Notes: generated by a model not told the origin, from the sequence alone. A DNA stretch of 26,768 nt from Trachelipus rathkii (GCA_015478945.1 JABUQX010002667.1:1-26768), one strand, 5' to 3'. Positions 1-9,816 are shown, counted from the stretch's first letter. Program-made: numbers and translations.

Positions 1-8
1 ATTATATA

Positions 9-53
<45 letters not shown>

Positions 54-71
54 ATATAGATTATATAATTA

Positions 72-106
<35 letters not shown>

Positions 107-226
107 CCGGTATATATATAGATATATATATATGAGATATAAATATATATATATATATATAGTATATATATATATATATATATATAATTATATTATAATA
201 ATATATATATATATATATATGAATAT
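1..226. repeat. (TA)n microsatellite, interrupted
   Basis: Almost pure alternating TA with short interruptions, including a ccgg island near 108. Its tyrosine/isoleucine reading frames are artefacts of the repeat. Confidence 0.95.
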
Positions 227-265
227 ATAAAATATTTTAAGGACAGTCAAAGCATTTAGCGGTTA

Positions 266-411
266 AGCCTAGGTTTACGACAACGTAGATCCATCTAGGT
301 TAGGTTGAACTTTCTTTGCATCAATGATCCATCTAGGTTAGGTTTAGGTTCTGCAGCTGCAGCATTCAACAATCCAATATAGGTTAGGTCTCGGTTTAGG
401 TTCCTCCTAGT
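266..411. repeat. Degenerate TTAGG-like (telomere-type) repeat patch
   Basis: The stretch contains several TTAGG/TTTAGG words, and the 19-mer GATCCATCTAGGTTAGGTT occurs exactly twice (288-306 and 327-345). TTAGG is the usual arthropod telomere unit, but only short interspersed words are present here. This is therefore an interstitial or retroposon-derived patch and not a telomere. Confidence 0.6.
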
Positions 412-718
412 TAAGATTATGATAATATTTGTTAAGTATACATAGATTTTTAGTAGATAAAGGCCTATATTTAATAAAAACTTTTAATATGTTGGAATAA
501 GAAGATCCTTGAACTGATTTCAGAACCTAAAGATATTATTGATGCCTTAGGCCTAAGTTAGTTTTTTAAGAAAAATTATTTAGTGACAAGCTTCTGCCAT
601 AATTCCAGAAGCTGCCACTAAAGAATTTTCTTAAAAAAACTTTACTTAACTTAACTTGGCTGAACTGAAATCCTTTTTTTTAAACTTAAAAAAAATTTCA
701 GAAAAAAGTCACAAGTAA
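412..718. other. AT-rich spacer without a recognisable gene
   Basis: There is no convincing ORF or known element. Its one clear structure is the hairpin at 561-640. Confidence 0.5.
561..640. repeat. 80-bp inverted repeat (long hairpin)
   Basis: Arms of about 36 bp (561-596 and 605-640) pair with only a few mismatches or single-base bulges around a loop of about 8 nt. The paired core reads TTTAGTG...AGCTTCTG against CAGAAGCT...CACTAAA. Weaker pairing extends outward through CCTAAGTTA and TTAACTTGG. It could be a worn foldback element or a transcribed hairpin. Size and pairing resemble a miRNA precursor, but nothing shows expression. Confidence 0.7.
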
Positions 719-719
719 G

Positions 720-750
<31 letters not shown>

Positions 751-1013
751 TATATATATAATATATATATATATATAATATATATATATATATAATATAT
801 ATATATATATAATATATATATATATATAATATATATATATATATAATATATATATATATATAATATATATATATATATAATATATATATATATATAATAT
901 ATATATATATATAATATATATATATATATAATATATATATATATATAATATATATATATATATAATATATATATATATATAATATATATATATAAATATA
1001 TTTTTATATAAAA

Positions 1014-1090
<77 letters not shown>

Positions 1091-1128
1091 ATATTATATA
1101 TAAAATATAAATAATATATATATATATA
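719..1128. repeat. 17-bp minisatellite inside (TA)n
   Basis: The AA dinucleotide that breaks the TA alternation recurs exactly every 17 bp, at 743, 760, 777, 794 and so on to 981 (15 steps). The unit is therefore AATATATATATATATAT. From about 1018 to 1084 the tract is pure (TA)n. The minus-strand frame here is a repeat artefact. Confidence 0.9.
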
Positions 1129-2143
1129 GCGTCGGGCGGGGTAACCGGGTCCGCCTCTTTAGGAGGGGTGATTCGGTCCACTCTAAATAAAATAAAAAAT
1201 AGATGAAAAAAAAACAAAAAAAACTTTCGCTCATTTTATAGCCACCCGGTTGTACTACAAGTTTTATTTAGATTCTTTAATCAGAAGTTTTTTATATTTT
1301 TTAAAAAATGTTAGAAATTAGGTTACAAAATTTCCTTCAATCGATTTTCACTTTTGAAAAATGTGATGTTTTTTTAACTTCGTTATAAAATTGAAAAATT
1401 GTGGATCGATTTTAATTATTTTTTTTCAGTGTATACACTCGAGTATGTTACCTTTAAACTGGCAAAGTAAAATTTTTATTTCCAAGCAGTATTATTGGCA
1501 AAAAAACGGGGCCTAAAAACTTGGTCCGATTCACCCCGCCGTAAAAATTGATGGAGGGGATGGCTCGGACCACCATTGTCTTTTCGTATTTTAGCGTATT
1601 ATATGTGACATTTTATTACGTGATAATTAATTTAATGTAATAAAAAAATTACTTATATTAAGTGAAATTGTTTTAAAAAAAAATGAAATTTTAATAAAAA
1701 AAACGAGTCAAAAAGTGTCAAAATTTTTGGGCGGAGGAGAGGTGAACGGACCAGCCTATTTATATTCGATATTTATTTATCATTATGACCTTTTATTACT
1801 TATTATGAATTTTAAGATAAAATAATTATTTATTTAAGTAAAAATTTAAATATAAAAAATTAAAATTATACGTAAAAGACGAATTTAAACAGATGGTCCG
1901 AGTCACCCCTTAATGGTGGTCCGCTTCACCCCTCCACGGTCGGGCTGACTCGGCGTTTTACAAATTTTGATTAAAGTTTGTGTGATAGAATCACATGATT
2001 ATTTTTTGTGTGCATTTTTTGAGTTTATATGCCCGACTATAGGGCCGTTGATTTACAAAAAAAAAAAATTTCCAAAAAATGCATTAGGGGAGTCCGGAGA
2101 CGAAGTTATACCTAAAGTGGTCCAAAAGTCACCCCGCCGACGC
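1129..2143. mobile_element. Family A TIR element, copy 1 (non-autonomous, TA target)
   Basis: The element is 1,015 bp. It begins GCGTCGGGCGGGGTAACC and ends with the complement of GCGTCGGCGGGGTGACT, flanked by TA repeat on both sides, consistent with a TA target site. It has no coding capacity. A motif close to GGGGTGAxTCGGACC recurs in both orientations at about 1138, 1165, 1523, 1556, 1737, 1895, 1918 and 2119. A second copy lies at 14240-15238 and aligns along its full length. TA target use and the iterated motif suggest a Tc1/mariner-pogo-type mobiliser; this assignment is inferred. Confidence 0.85.
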
Positions 2144-2172
2144 TATATATTATATATATATATATATAAAAT

Positions 2173-2205
<33 letters not shown>

Positions 2206-2257
2206 ATATATTATATATATATTATATATATAATATATATAATATATATATAAATAT
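2144..2257. repeat. (TA)n microsatellite
   Basis: TA alternation with ATAATAT interruptions joins the end of family A copy 1 to a hAT-like terminus. Confidence 0.95.
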
Positions 2258-2337
2258 CAGTGGCGGCTTTTGGGGGTAGGCAGAGTAGGCAACGCCTACT
2301 TGCCTTAGTGAACCCAAAAATATTAAAAAGTCGTCAG

Positions 2338-2341
<4 letters not shown>

Positions 2342-2371
<30 letters not shown>

Positions 2372-2430
2372 CTATATATAGTATATAATATAATATATAA
2401 TATATATATATTATATATATATATATATAT
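2342..2430. repeat. (TA)n microsatellite
   Basis: TA tract inside the hAT-ended segment. Confidence 0.95.
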
Positions 2431-3092
2431 GGAGATCGTTCGAAGGCTCACTGATAGCCGCCGACTTAAATTCTATCGATTCCCTTTTTAATAGTTTGCG
2501 ACGTTGCCAACTGTTATTTCTCTATATTTGCATGGTGCCAACTGTTATTCTCTGAGTCAAAAAAAATAGTTCCTTTTCCTATATTGGCAAGGCAAGTTCC
2601 GTATTTGCCGACCGACTCAATTGCAGTCCTTTTTTTTTTAAGAATCCCAATTTAAATTTCATTAGCAAGAAAAATAATATTATTAATAATAAATAATAAT
2701 AAGTAATAATACTTTATTTGATGCTAACTTGATCATCTCTTTTACCGACTTTTAATTTATACATAATTTCATATAGAATCATTGACCATTCTTCCGACCA
2801 GAGTCGGCCATACTCGCTTGAGTCAGACCCCTTCTAGGCTAGTAGCTAATTTGCCCTCAGCAGGACCAGTAGTTTTTATTTGCATGTTATTAATGAGAAT
2901 GTTTCTGTGTGGAGTTGGAGCTAGTAATAATAAGCTTTTCATATTAGTTATTAAAATATTAATTTATTACTGATTTGACGCTTTTAACTAAAAACTTAGA
3001 TCTTTAGTTTTATAATACGGGATTTTTATTATCCGAATATCGAGTTTAAAGTTTCATTAAAAATTAAATATTTTTCCTGAGTGTTGTAGGCC
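2431..3092. other. Unassigned interior of the hAT-ended segment
   Basis: No credible gene is seen. The phrase GCCAACTGTTATT occurs twice about 40 bp apart (near 2505 and 2537). A 63-codon open frame at 2782-2973 shows no motif and is probably chance. Confidence 0.5.
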
Positions 3093-3109
3093 TATATATA
3101 TATTATATA

Positions 3110-3181
<72 letters not shown>

Positions 3182-3197
3182 TATATTATATATATAT
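3093..3197. repeat. (TA)n microsatellite
   Basis: Near-pure TA immediately before the left terminal repeat of the next element. Confidence 0.95.
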
Positions 3198-3960
3198 CCT
3201 TTTTCTGTTTTAGCCAATGGTCAGTTTTGAATTTTTTTGTTTTTTTTTAATATATTGCTACTAGCATGTTACCAACAATGAATTTCAGTGGTAAAGGACA
3301 TGATCAAAATGCGAAGTATTTTTTAAATAATTTTTAAAAAATCACATTTTGTTAAATATTGTTAAAAATGAAATATCTCGAAAAGTACCTCAATTACAGG
3401 ATCTGCCACAAGCTACTTCGAGCCACCGGTTCACGCGTGTACTAAAAGGTAAAGAAAAAAAATTTGAAAATTAAATATCTCAAAAAGTACGACCCTTACA
3501 GAAAAACAGAAAAGGCTATTTACAAATATGTAAAAAAAAAAAAAAAAAAAAAAAATAGTGGGTCTGGTGCCGACGGGGGGACAGAGGGGGACGAAGTCCC
3601 TCTCCCGTAGGGGAGGGGTGGAGGAACCCCCGCGATACCCAAATACAAAGAGCGGGGGTTTCCCGGAGACCCTCCCCGGAGGGGGGGAAATAGCCCTACC
3701 CTGTCGTTCCCCGGTCCCCGGAAGGCCGAGGGACCCCAACTCCTGCCATCTTTGCGGTTTACCCATGGTATTCCTTAGTTAAAAAAAAAATATGTTTAAA
3801 AAAGTTACGGACCGTATTTAAAACGTAACTGGCCCTATATATTTTTTAATCATGTCCGTTACCACTGAAAATTCATTGTTGGTATCATATAAAGCAATAT
3901 ATTAAAAAAAAAACAAAAAAAAATCAAAACTGGACCATTGTGTAAAACAGAAAGGTCCCT
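3198..3960. mobile_element. TIR element with ~120-bp terminal inverted repeats
   Basis: The left arm (3198-3310) and right arm (about 3842-3960) are inverted copies sharing, among other stretches, TTTCTGTTTTA, CAATGGTC, AATATATTGCT, ACCAACAATGAAT and CAGTGGTAA. The right tip reads AGGGACCTTTCTG in complement; the left tip has lost about three bases. TA repeats abut both ends. No transposase is present, and a GC-rich repeat occupies the middle. The superfamily is unknown. Confidence 0.8.
3558..3779 (+). repeat. GC-rich dispersed repeat, copy 1
   Basis: The stretch is strikingly G/C-rich in an AT-rich window, preceded by a run of A at about 3533-3556 and followed by TTAGTT and an A run. About 105 bp of it (3660-3779) recurs inverted at 13560-13670, sharing GGGGGAAATAG, CTACCCTGTCGTTCCCC and a GGTATTCnTTAGTT 3' end. 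A common 3' end followed here by an A run is what a SINE or retroposon tail would look like. Open frames on both strands come from base composition and show no protein family. Confidence 0.65.
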
Positions 3961-4004
3961 ATATACTATATATATATATATTATATATTAATATAATTAT
4001 AATA

Positions 4005-4037
<33 letters not shown>

Positions 4038-4073
4038 GTATATATATATTATATATATTATATATATATATAT
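3961..4073. repeat. (TA)n microsatellite
   Basis: TA tract between the nested TIR element and the right hAT-like end. Confidence 0.95.
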
Positions 4074-4112
4074 TGATTGCCTACAAGAATTTTGACCACG
4101 AGCCGCCACCTG

Positions 4113-4150
4113 ATATATATTATATATATAATATATATATATATATAATT

Positions 4151-4204
<54 letters not shown>

Positions 4205-4214
4205 TTTATATATT
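4113..4214. repeat. (TA)n microsatellite
   Basis: TA tract following the right hAT-like end. Confidence 0.95.
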
Positions 4215-5240
4215 ACTGGTACATATTTGGTTTTTGAGTGACACGTGAATCTGAAGAGTTTGACGAGGATTGGTAGAAGATTTATTGTTGGTTAGGGCAT
4301 GTAAAAGGAAGGGGTTTGAAAGTTAAAACATAAGAGGAAAGGTTATGAGTGTGAGAGAGGGACAGTTCTCGGTAATGAAGTTATGCTAGATGTGTGCAGC
4401 AGCTGGATCCAAGTATCGGATTTAAATATTTATTAATAATAGAATATGTGAGATGATAGGAACGGATTGATGCAGAGGTAGTAGAAAGTTGTGAATTGTA
4501 GAAAGGTGGCTGCGCAATTAAATCGTTGGTGGATTGTAAAGGGACTAAGTCTTGATGTGCCCTTAGGGTCTTGTCATGAATAGTTATATTGTTACCTAGT
4601 GTTAATGATATAGTGATTAGAACTACGACTGAAATAAGAGGTACTGTATAGATCTAAAGTTAAGTACAATGTGTTCAGATTGACAATCTTAGGGGTGTGT
4701 TAAAAATTGATAAAATGATGAATGAACATATAAGAGAGTCTTGTGGTGTGAAGAAAGGGATAATATGAGAATAAATGAAAAGTTTTTTTAGATGGGTTTG
4801 GTCATATGGAAAAGAGCATGATAAACAGTTGGTTAGCGGTGTATATTGGTGGGTGTGTTTGGGAATCCAACAGGCGCTGGGAGACTGAAGAAAATGTGTA
4901 TGAGTCCAGCTAAAAGGAATGACCGTTGGGAGGAGAGAAATGTGTCGCAGAGGCGAGAAGAAAAGGTGCATAATAAGAGTGAATGGAGAGGTTTTGTGAG
5001 GGGGTAAGGTTGTGGCCCACCTGGGACAAGTGATAAACCCCACATGGCAAGATGCATAGTAAGGAGTCTTTCACAATCCCATTGAAGCTCTAGGGTGGAT
5101 TTTCTGACTGTGACAAGTTCTCACCTAAAGGTCTAAAGGGGGCGGTAAGGTTTGGCTTTCTTTTCAACTTCTACTACTTTTCTGTTTCCTGTGTATGTTA
5201 CTCACCTTATCTTGGGGAAAGAAGGTGGGTGATGGTGGAT
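4215..5240 (+). pseudogene. 3' part of a non-LTR retrotransposon (LINE), decayed
   Basis: Reading across frames on the plus strand gives pieces of a conserved region that follows the RT domain in many arthropod LINEs: NEHIRESCGVKKG (about 4718-4760), a GHMEK-like word (about 4801), YIGGCVGNPTGAG (about 4842), then NKSEWRGFVRG (about 4971-5004) and GTSDKPHMARC (about 5026-5055). Each piece is separated by a stop or a one-base frame change, so nothing is translatable as a unit. The 3' UTR runs to about 5240 and meets a short TA tract. No RT catalytic motif lies in this fragment, so it is 5'-truncated, as LINE copies usually are. The clade is uncertain. Confidence 0.7.
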
Positions 5241-5898
5241 ATATATATATAATGTTATATTATTTCTTAATGTATTGGATTTTTTAAGAACAGTAAATTA
5301 GGCTGTTCTGAAATTTATTCTATTTTCGTGTTTATTGTATGTAAAAAAATTTCAATTTGCAAAATTTTTTAAAGATCGTTTTTTACAGTATGGTTTCGTA
5401 ACATATCTGTTGGCTATATTCTTCCTTTTGCTCTTGATTTGTTAAGTAGCCTATGCAGTAAAGTGTGATATATTGGAGTTCCTGTATAAGAAAAGTTAGA
5501 GTATAAGAAAAGCCTATGAGATTATTCACAACTTTGAAAGGCTGTAACTTTTCTTTCCTAAAGACGTCTCATATTATTTTTTTGTTTTTTATACACTATT
5601 TTTTTTAGTCTACACTGGGATTTTTTTTTTTAAAAATCGGCGATGGATTGGTCTGCTCCACTATTAAACAATATTTTAATAAAGTCTTAAGGGAAAAAAA
5701 TCATTCAAAATAAAAATGACCTATTCCTTCAAATATGATCCAAACCTGTTTAATTAAAGTGTGAAAAAAATTGTAAATTTATACAAAATGTGTTTGTATT
5801 TGAGCATCTTTTCTTTTTCTTTTTTATTTAGAGTGTGGGATGGGCAAGATTTTCATATTGGCGTTGGCCCATGGTATTTTCCAATTTCCAAACATCTC
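5241..5898. other. AT-rich spacer, possible exon scrap at its end
   Basis: No known element is recognised. Near the right end, a pyrimidine-rich run ending in TTTAG (5808-5831) precedes an open stretch reading SVGWARFSYWRWPMVF from 5832. This faintly resembles the core of a PWWP domain. The stretch is too short to call a gene. Confidence 0.4.
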
Positions 5899-5902
5899 TT
5901 AA

Positions 5903-6404
5903 AGCCGTTTTCGATTTTGCATTTGTGCTTACGCTCGATAAGAAAGACTAATCCAGTTTTACACAGGTTTTAGCCACGAATTTCGCATAATCGAACGGTT
6001 TGTTTACATATATTTTTGATTCAGGCTGTTGCGATGGAGCACGTGGTTTGAATTAAACAGAAATAAAAAAAAGTAACAAATGTTTTTATTACAAATAATT
6101 GATAAAACTATTGTGGAGTCCATTGATTTGGAAGAAAATAGATTTAAAGCTAATTTCATGAGTGAAACATTCATGAAATCCAAAACGACCTATCTAGGCC
6201 GCCATCTTGTTTGTTTACATTTTTTTCGTAAGCATTTTCCTTTAAATTCGGTAAGCACGGGAGAGAGCAACCTTACAGAAATTTTAGGAAATTCCTTTAC
6301 GTTGGTGGCATTTTCCTAAATTGTGCTTAAATTGACATAAATCGAACGCAAACTTTAGCATTTCTTAAAAGTTTCTTAGCAGAAAGCAAAATTCGAAAAC
6401 GGCT
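5903..6404. mobile_element. Harbinger-like MITE, copy a (complete)
   Basis: The element is 502 bp, with tips AGCCGTTTTCG and CGAAAACGGCT flanked on both sides by TAA. A 3-bp TWA target duplication is typical of PIF/Harbinger. The subterminal sequence carries GCATTTGTGCTTACG. There is no coding capacity; a 79-codon frame at 6080-6319 is chance. The interior matches the copies at 6532-6848 plus 11526-12185, and at 11596-12088. Confidence 0.8.
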
Positions 6405-6407
6405 TAA

Positions 6408-6529
6408 ATTCACCATTTAACTATATTATCTTTTTATACATATGGGAAAGACCAAAGGTTCAGAAAACAAAAATGTCATGTATCAACCTGATCAACTTTC
6501 AAAAGTAGCCTAGTTTCAATTGCCAAACT
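6408..6529. other. Short unique spacer between two MITEs
   Basis: This is apparently the ancestral non-repeat DNA between the insertion sites of copies a and b. It contains only a 23-codon ATG frame (6442-6513), lysine-rich and without support. Confidence 0.4.
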
Positions 6530-6531
6530 AA

Positions 6532-6848
6532 AGCCGTTTTCGATTTTGCATTTGTGCTTACGCTCGATAAGAAATCGCTAATCCAGTTTTAGACTTTTAG
6601 CACAGTTTTTAGCACGACATTTTCAGGCATAATCGAAATGTTTGTTACCAAATATTTTTGATACCAGCTGTTTTGATGGGAGCACGTGGTTGAAATAACA
6701 GAAATAAAAAAATAACAAATGGTTTCTATTACAAACAAATAATTCAACTATTGTGATGGAGTTTATCGATTTGAAAGAAATTAGATTTAAAGCTAATTCT
6801 GAATGAAACATTCATGAAATCAAACGACTTTACTACCGCCACCATCTT
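6532..6848. mobile_element. Harbinger-like MITE, copy b, left segment
   Basis: The segment begins AGCCGTTTTCG after TAA and is collinear with copy a until ACCATCTT (6841-6848), where the hAT element starts. Copy b resumes after the hAT at 11526 and again at 12089. The three pieces sum to about 480 bp, against 502 bp for copy a, so one MITE was split by two later insertions. Confidence 0.85.
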
Positions 6849-6967
6849 CAGTAAGCGGCGCAAGGTCTTCGGGGCCCTCCGCAAGAATTTTGCTTGGGGC
6901 CCTCAATTTTAATATATATAAAAACTAAATCAACACTAACCCTCAGCACAATAACGATAAAAACCAA

Positions 6968-7007
<40 letters not shown>

Positions 7008-7034
7008 TATATATATATATATATAATATTATAT

Positions 7035-7093
<59 letters not shown>
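6968..7093. repeat. (TA)n microsatellite
   Basis: TA tract in the transposase-3' part of the hAT. Confidence 0.95.
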
Positions 7094-7094
<1 letters not shown>

Positions 7095-7181
7095 TCTGTA
7101 AAACACTTTTTTTTTATTATATATATTTAAAAGATTATAAGTGATTTATTGTGCTTTAATTTATATTACAAACAGAACAGT

Positions 7182-7205
7182 GTATATATATATAGTTTTA
7201 TATTA

Positions 7206-7236
<31 letters not shown>

Positions 7237-7244
7237 ATATTTAG

Positions 7245-7301
<57 letters not shown>
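7182..7301. repeat. (TA)n microsatellite
   Basis: TA tract starting just downstream of the reconstructed transposase stop codon. Confidence 0.95.
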
Positions 7302-7305
<4 letters not shown>

Positions 7306-7309
7306 TTCT

Positions 7310-7452
7310 TTAAATTTTTCCTAATCTTCGCTTCTTTTGAAGAAGAAATACGTTGACTGCTTGATCAATATTAATTGCTCGAGTTTCTTCATGCTCGATA
7401 CTCAGAATTGCCAAGTCGCTCAGTCTTGACTGGCTCATAGTACTTCTCAAGT
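7310..7452 (-). pseudogene. hAT transposase C-terminal tail in shifted frame
   Basis: Beyond an A-run indel near 7450, the neighbouring frame reads on as LRSTMSQSRLSDLAILSIE and a lysine/arginine-rich end (QKKRRLGKI), stopping at 7310-7312. This is the usual end of the hAT dimerisation domain, so the annotated stop of the main ORF near 7389 is false. A single A gained or lost accounts for it; sequencing error and true decay are equally possible. Confidence 0.8.
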
Positions 7453-9341
7453 AATTTTTTTATAAGTTTTAATTTTGAGAAGCTTCTCTCTGCAGTTGCT
7501 GTTGTAACTGGTAGAGTAAAATATAGCTGTATTGTTGCTATTAGTTCGGGAAAGCTACTTAACAGGAAGCCGTTTTCTTCGATAAGTAGTCGGGCAATAT
7601 CTCTGATATTTCTTTTCGTATCGATCTCTTTACCTAATAAACTTCTAAATAATAACACTTCAGAAATTAGATTGCAAGTAATGTCACTGGGGTATTTGCT
7701 TATGAGGATGTTTACTTTTTCTGAAATTTCCTCCTCAGTCAGTTTTGTTAAGCTTTTTGGTTCCAAAAATGAAAAGTTTTCTGCAACCGTTCGTAAACTA
7801 ACGAATCTATTTTTGATCTGATTAATTGCAATATCCAGCGATGTATTAAATATATTTATTTCAAAAGCTTTCAAAGGATTGTCTATTCTGTAGTCCGATG
7901 CTATTTCATCAAAATAACGCTTAACAGTTCGTCTGCGTTTCTGTTTTAGTTCACATGAAATATTCCATGTAAGTGCCAATTGCTTTGCTTCAAGGAAGAA
8001 TTCGGAGAAGTTTCTCCTCAAATGTTGTAATTCTTCATTGGCGTGACTCAGGAAGAAACATGCTTTATGAAGATCAACTGACTTACTTTGTACACTTTCA
8101 GAAGCTCTGCTAATGTTTTCAAGAATTTTGTTTTGTAGGGTGATCATTAGTATAAACTGAAAGGAGTCCAGATGTTTCCTAATGGCGAGGGCCTGTTCTA
8201 CTTCCTGTTTATTGTGACTAGACAGTATAATTTTCGTTAGACACTTCATTACACATTGAAAGTTTTGTTTCAATGCCAAAAGGCAATCATTTCGTGATGC
8301 CCATCTTGTCGGACACAATTTTTTGATAATCTTTTTCCTTGCTAGTTCTCCTTCTAGTGTTTTGTTGAGAGCTTGCCAACGGGGTAAACTTCCGCTAAAG
8401 AAAACATACGTTTGCTGAACAATATCATAAAATTGACTGACCTCGGTAATGTTAGAGACTGAATCATTCAGCACAAGATTCAGGTTATGTGCTGCACAAT
8501 GTACGTACTCAGCTGTTGGAACTATATTTTTAATTCTTTTCTGTAGTCCAGTGTACTGTCCACTCATATTTGACGCGCCATCATAGCCTTGTCCTCGACA
8601 TTTTTGAATATCAATTCCCTTTTCCTTCAAATATAACAATATTGAATTCTCAAATGTTTCACTTGTTTGATCACCGACTTCTTCGAAACCCAAAAACGAC
8701 TCGTGTATCTGCAGAGAATTTTCACCGGGATTTTTTTCTGTCAGTGTTGTATATCTAATCACGATACTCAACTGATCTCTTTTGGAGATATCTTGTGTGG
8801 TGTCTAGAATTAATGAATAATACGGAGCTGAGGTTATTCTGAATAATAATGTTTTCATAACTGAACATGCAAGTATACTAATCATGTCATTTTGTATTTC
8901 ATGATGTAAATATTTGTTTCTACTTTTCTCATTTGCTAAGTGAGCTCTAAGTAAAGAGTCATATCGAGAGAGTAGATCAACAATATTCAAAAAGTTTCCA
9001 GACTCGGGACCAATTGATTCTGTATTTTCTCTATGACCACGAAATGGTAATGAACACATTGCCAGTGTTCTCACCACATCGATAATGCGGGTAAAAATTT
9101 CTTTCCACTTCCGATGTTCCTCCGAGAGTTGATCAACGATAGTTTTATTTTTCTTCCACATACCATAAGTCATAAAAGCGTGTAAATGTGATTTGCTAAA
9201 TTCATGTTTTTTAATTTTCTTACTAAGCCCCTGCCAATCACGAATGCCTATACGCCAACTTCTTGATTCAGGGCATTCATTGAACAGCCAACAAGGCCCA
9301 CAATAAACAGCATCTAATTTGGGTGAGAATAACAAAGCCAA
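7389..9341 (-). CDS. hAT transposase, main ORF (DDE domain and dimerisation domain)
   Basis: This is the DNA transposase of the surrounding hAT; it would bind the element ends and cut and paste the DNA in the nucleus. The 650-residue frame shows a TTF/BED-like zinc finger (C14, C17, H46, H52), then an RNase-H-like core. The first acidic residue is D180 in LILDTTQD, the second D254 in GYDGASNMSG, followed by CAAH (282-285) and an RW at 346-347 (CPTRWASR). The catalytic glutamate is E618 in TATAERSFSKL of the C-terminal dimerisation domain. It resembles metazoan ZMYM1-like proteins with DUF4371. The frame opens at a TTG, not an ATG, because a 1-base insertion near 9327 separates it from the N-terminal ORF. 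At about 7450, in an A-run, another indel shifts the frame; the family-like C-terminus (STMSQSRLSDLAILS...) continues in the next frame to a stop at 7310-7312. Confidence 0.9.
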   Translation of the reverse strand: MALLFSPKLDAVYCGPCWLFNECPESRSWRIGIRDWQGLSKKIKKHEFSKSHLHAFMTYGMWKKNKTIVDQLSEEHRKWKEIFTRIIDVVRTLAMCSLPFRGHRENTESIGPESGNFLNIVDLLSRYDSLLRAHLANEKSRNKYLHHEIQNDMISILACSVMKTLLFRITSAPYYSLILDTTQDISKRDQLSIVIRYTTLTEKNPGENSLQIHESFLGFEEVGDQTSETFENSILLYLKEKGIDIQKCRGQGYDGASNMSGQYTGLQKRIKNIVPTAEYVHCAAHNLNLVLNDSVSNITEVSQFYDIVQQTYVFFSGSLPRWQALNKTLEGELARKKIIKKLCPTRWASRNDCLLALKQNFQCVMKCLTKIILSSHNKQEVEQALAIRKHLDSFQFILMITLQNKILENISRASESVQSKSVDLHKACFFLSHANEELQHLRRNFSEFFLEAKQLALTWNISCELKQKRRRTVKRYFDEIASDYRIDNPLKAFEINIFNTSLDIAINQIKNRFVSLRTVAENFSFLEPKSLTKLTEEEISEKVNILISKYPSDITCNLISEVLLFRSLLGKEIDTKRNIRDIARLLIEENGFLLSSFPELIATIQLYFTLPVTTATAERSFSKLKLIKKLLEKYYEPVKTERLGNSEYRA

Positions 9342-9387
9342 TATCTTTCGATTTTTTGCCAGTTATAGTTGCATAATGAATAATACT

Positions 9388-9816
9388 TCAGCCACTGAAT
9401 GATGATCTTTTTGAAATTATATCCTTAGGAAAGGGACCTAAAGGACGGCATGGTTCACCGGCTAAAATTTTTTCTCTGGCTTCCTTAGAAAGAGGCATAG
9501 GAAAAAATCCAATTTCATTTTGGGATTTATTTTTATATGAAATCTTAGCCACGGTAGAGTTTTCGATAACGCATCTATCAACGTCATTGTTAACGTCGGT
9601 TTCACATTCTTTTGAACTATCCTTTACCTCTTGTGTACTTCTAATTTCAATAAGGTTCACAGAGCTCGATGTAGAAGCAATACAATCAATATTTAACTCG
9701 GACGCAGGATTTTTGAAAAATGAATCAATCTTTGGAAGTTTTGCTACATTTTCGACTGTCTGATTTTTCTTTTTTCTTTTTTGCGAACCACTCAAATAGC
9801 ATCGTTTATCCGACAT
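9388..9816 (-). CDS. hAT transposase N-terminal ORF
   Basis: The frame is 142 residues from ATG at 9814-9816. It begins MSDKRCYLSGSQKRKKKNQ, a lysine-rich start typical of ZMYM1-like hAT transposases (possible nuclear-localisation signal). The middle is serine/aspartate-rich, and it ends in the family-typical LAGEPCRPLGPFPKDIISKR. It stops at SFSG only because of an indel near 9404. The other frame continues QWLKYYSLCNYNWQKIERYW, leading into the zinc finger of the main ORF. It is therefore one broken gene and not a separate protein. Confidence 0.85.
   Translation of the reverse strand: MSDKRCYLSGSQKRKKKNQTVENVAKLPKIDSFFKNPASELNIDCIASTSSSVNLIEIRSTQEVKDSSKECETDVNNDVDRCVIENSTVAKISYKNKSQNEIGFFPMPLSKEAREKILAGEPCRPLGPFPKDIISKRSSFSG

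Larger units (their letters stand above)
2258..4112. mobile_element. Probable non-autonomous hAT element with nested insertions
   Basis: The left end reads CAGTGGCGGCTTTTGG. The right end, in complement, reads CAGGTGGCGGCTCGTGG. Both are typical hAT termini (CAG...CTG) and face outward. Both subterminal regions also carry GTAGGCA. The 8-bp flanks are TA-rich on both sides (ataaatat and atatatat), so a target duplication cannot be proven. The 1.86-kb interior has no transposase; it holds TA tracts, unassigned sequence and another TIR element. It is also possible that the two ends belong to different elements. Confidence 0.6.

Noticed and set aside
266..411. True telomere or subtelomere
   Set aside because: TTAGG words are few, degenerate and followed by ordinary sequence on both sides.
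651..1217. 188-codon minus-strand frame of tyrosine/isoleucine
   Set aside because: It is a translation of TA repeat and of the end of family A; the same applies to similar frames at 13444-14045, 25439-25858 and 26205-26543.
3431..3782. Overlapping open frames on both strands in the GC-rich block
   Set aside because: They arise from base composition in a dispersed repeat; there is no domain, and the second copy does not keep the frame.
4675..5057. Two minus-strand frames of 122 and 74 codons
   Set aside because: They are antisense to the LINE fragment, whose plus strand shows family motifs.
6080..6319. 79-codon frame
   Set aside because: Lies inside a non-coding MITE and is disrupted in the other copies.
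6442..6513. 23-codon ATG frame between MITEs
   Set aside because: Too short and unsupported by splice sites or similarity.
8570..8758. 62-codon plus-strand frame
   Set aside because: Antisense shadow of the hAT transposase.
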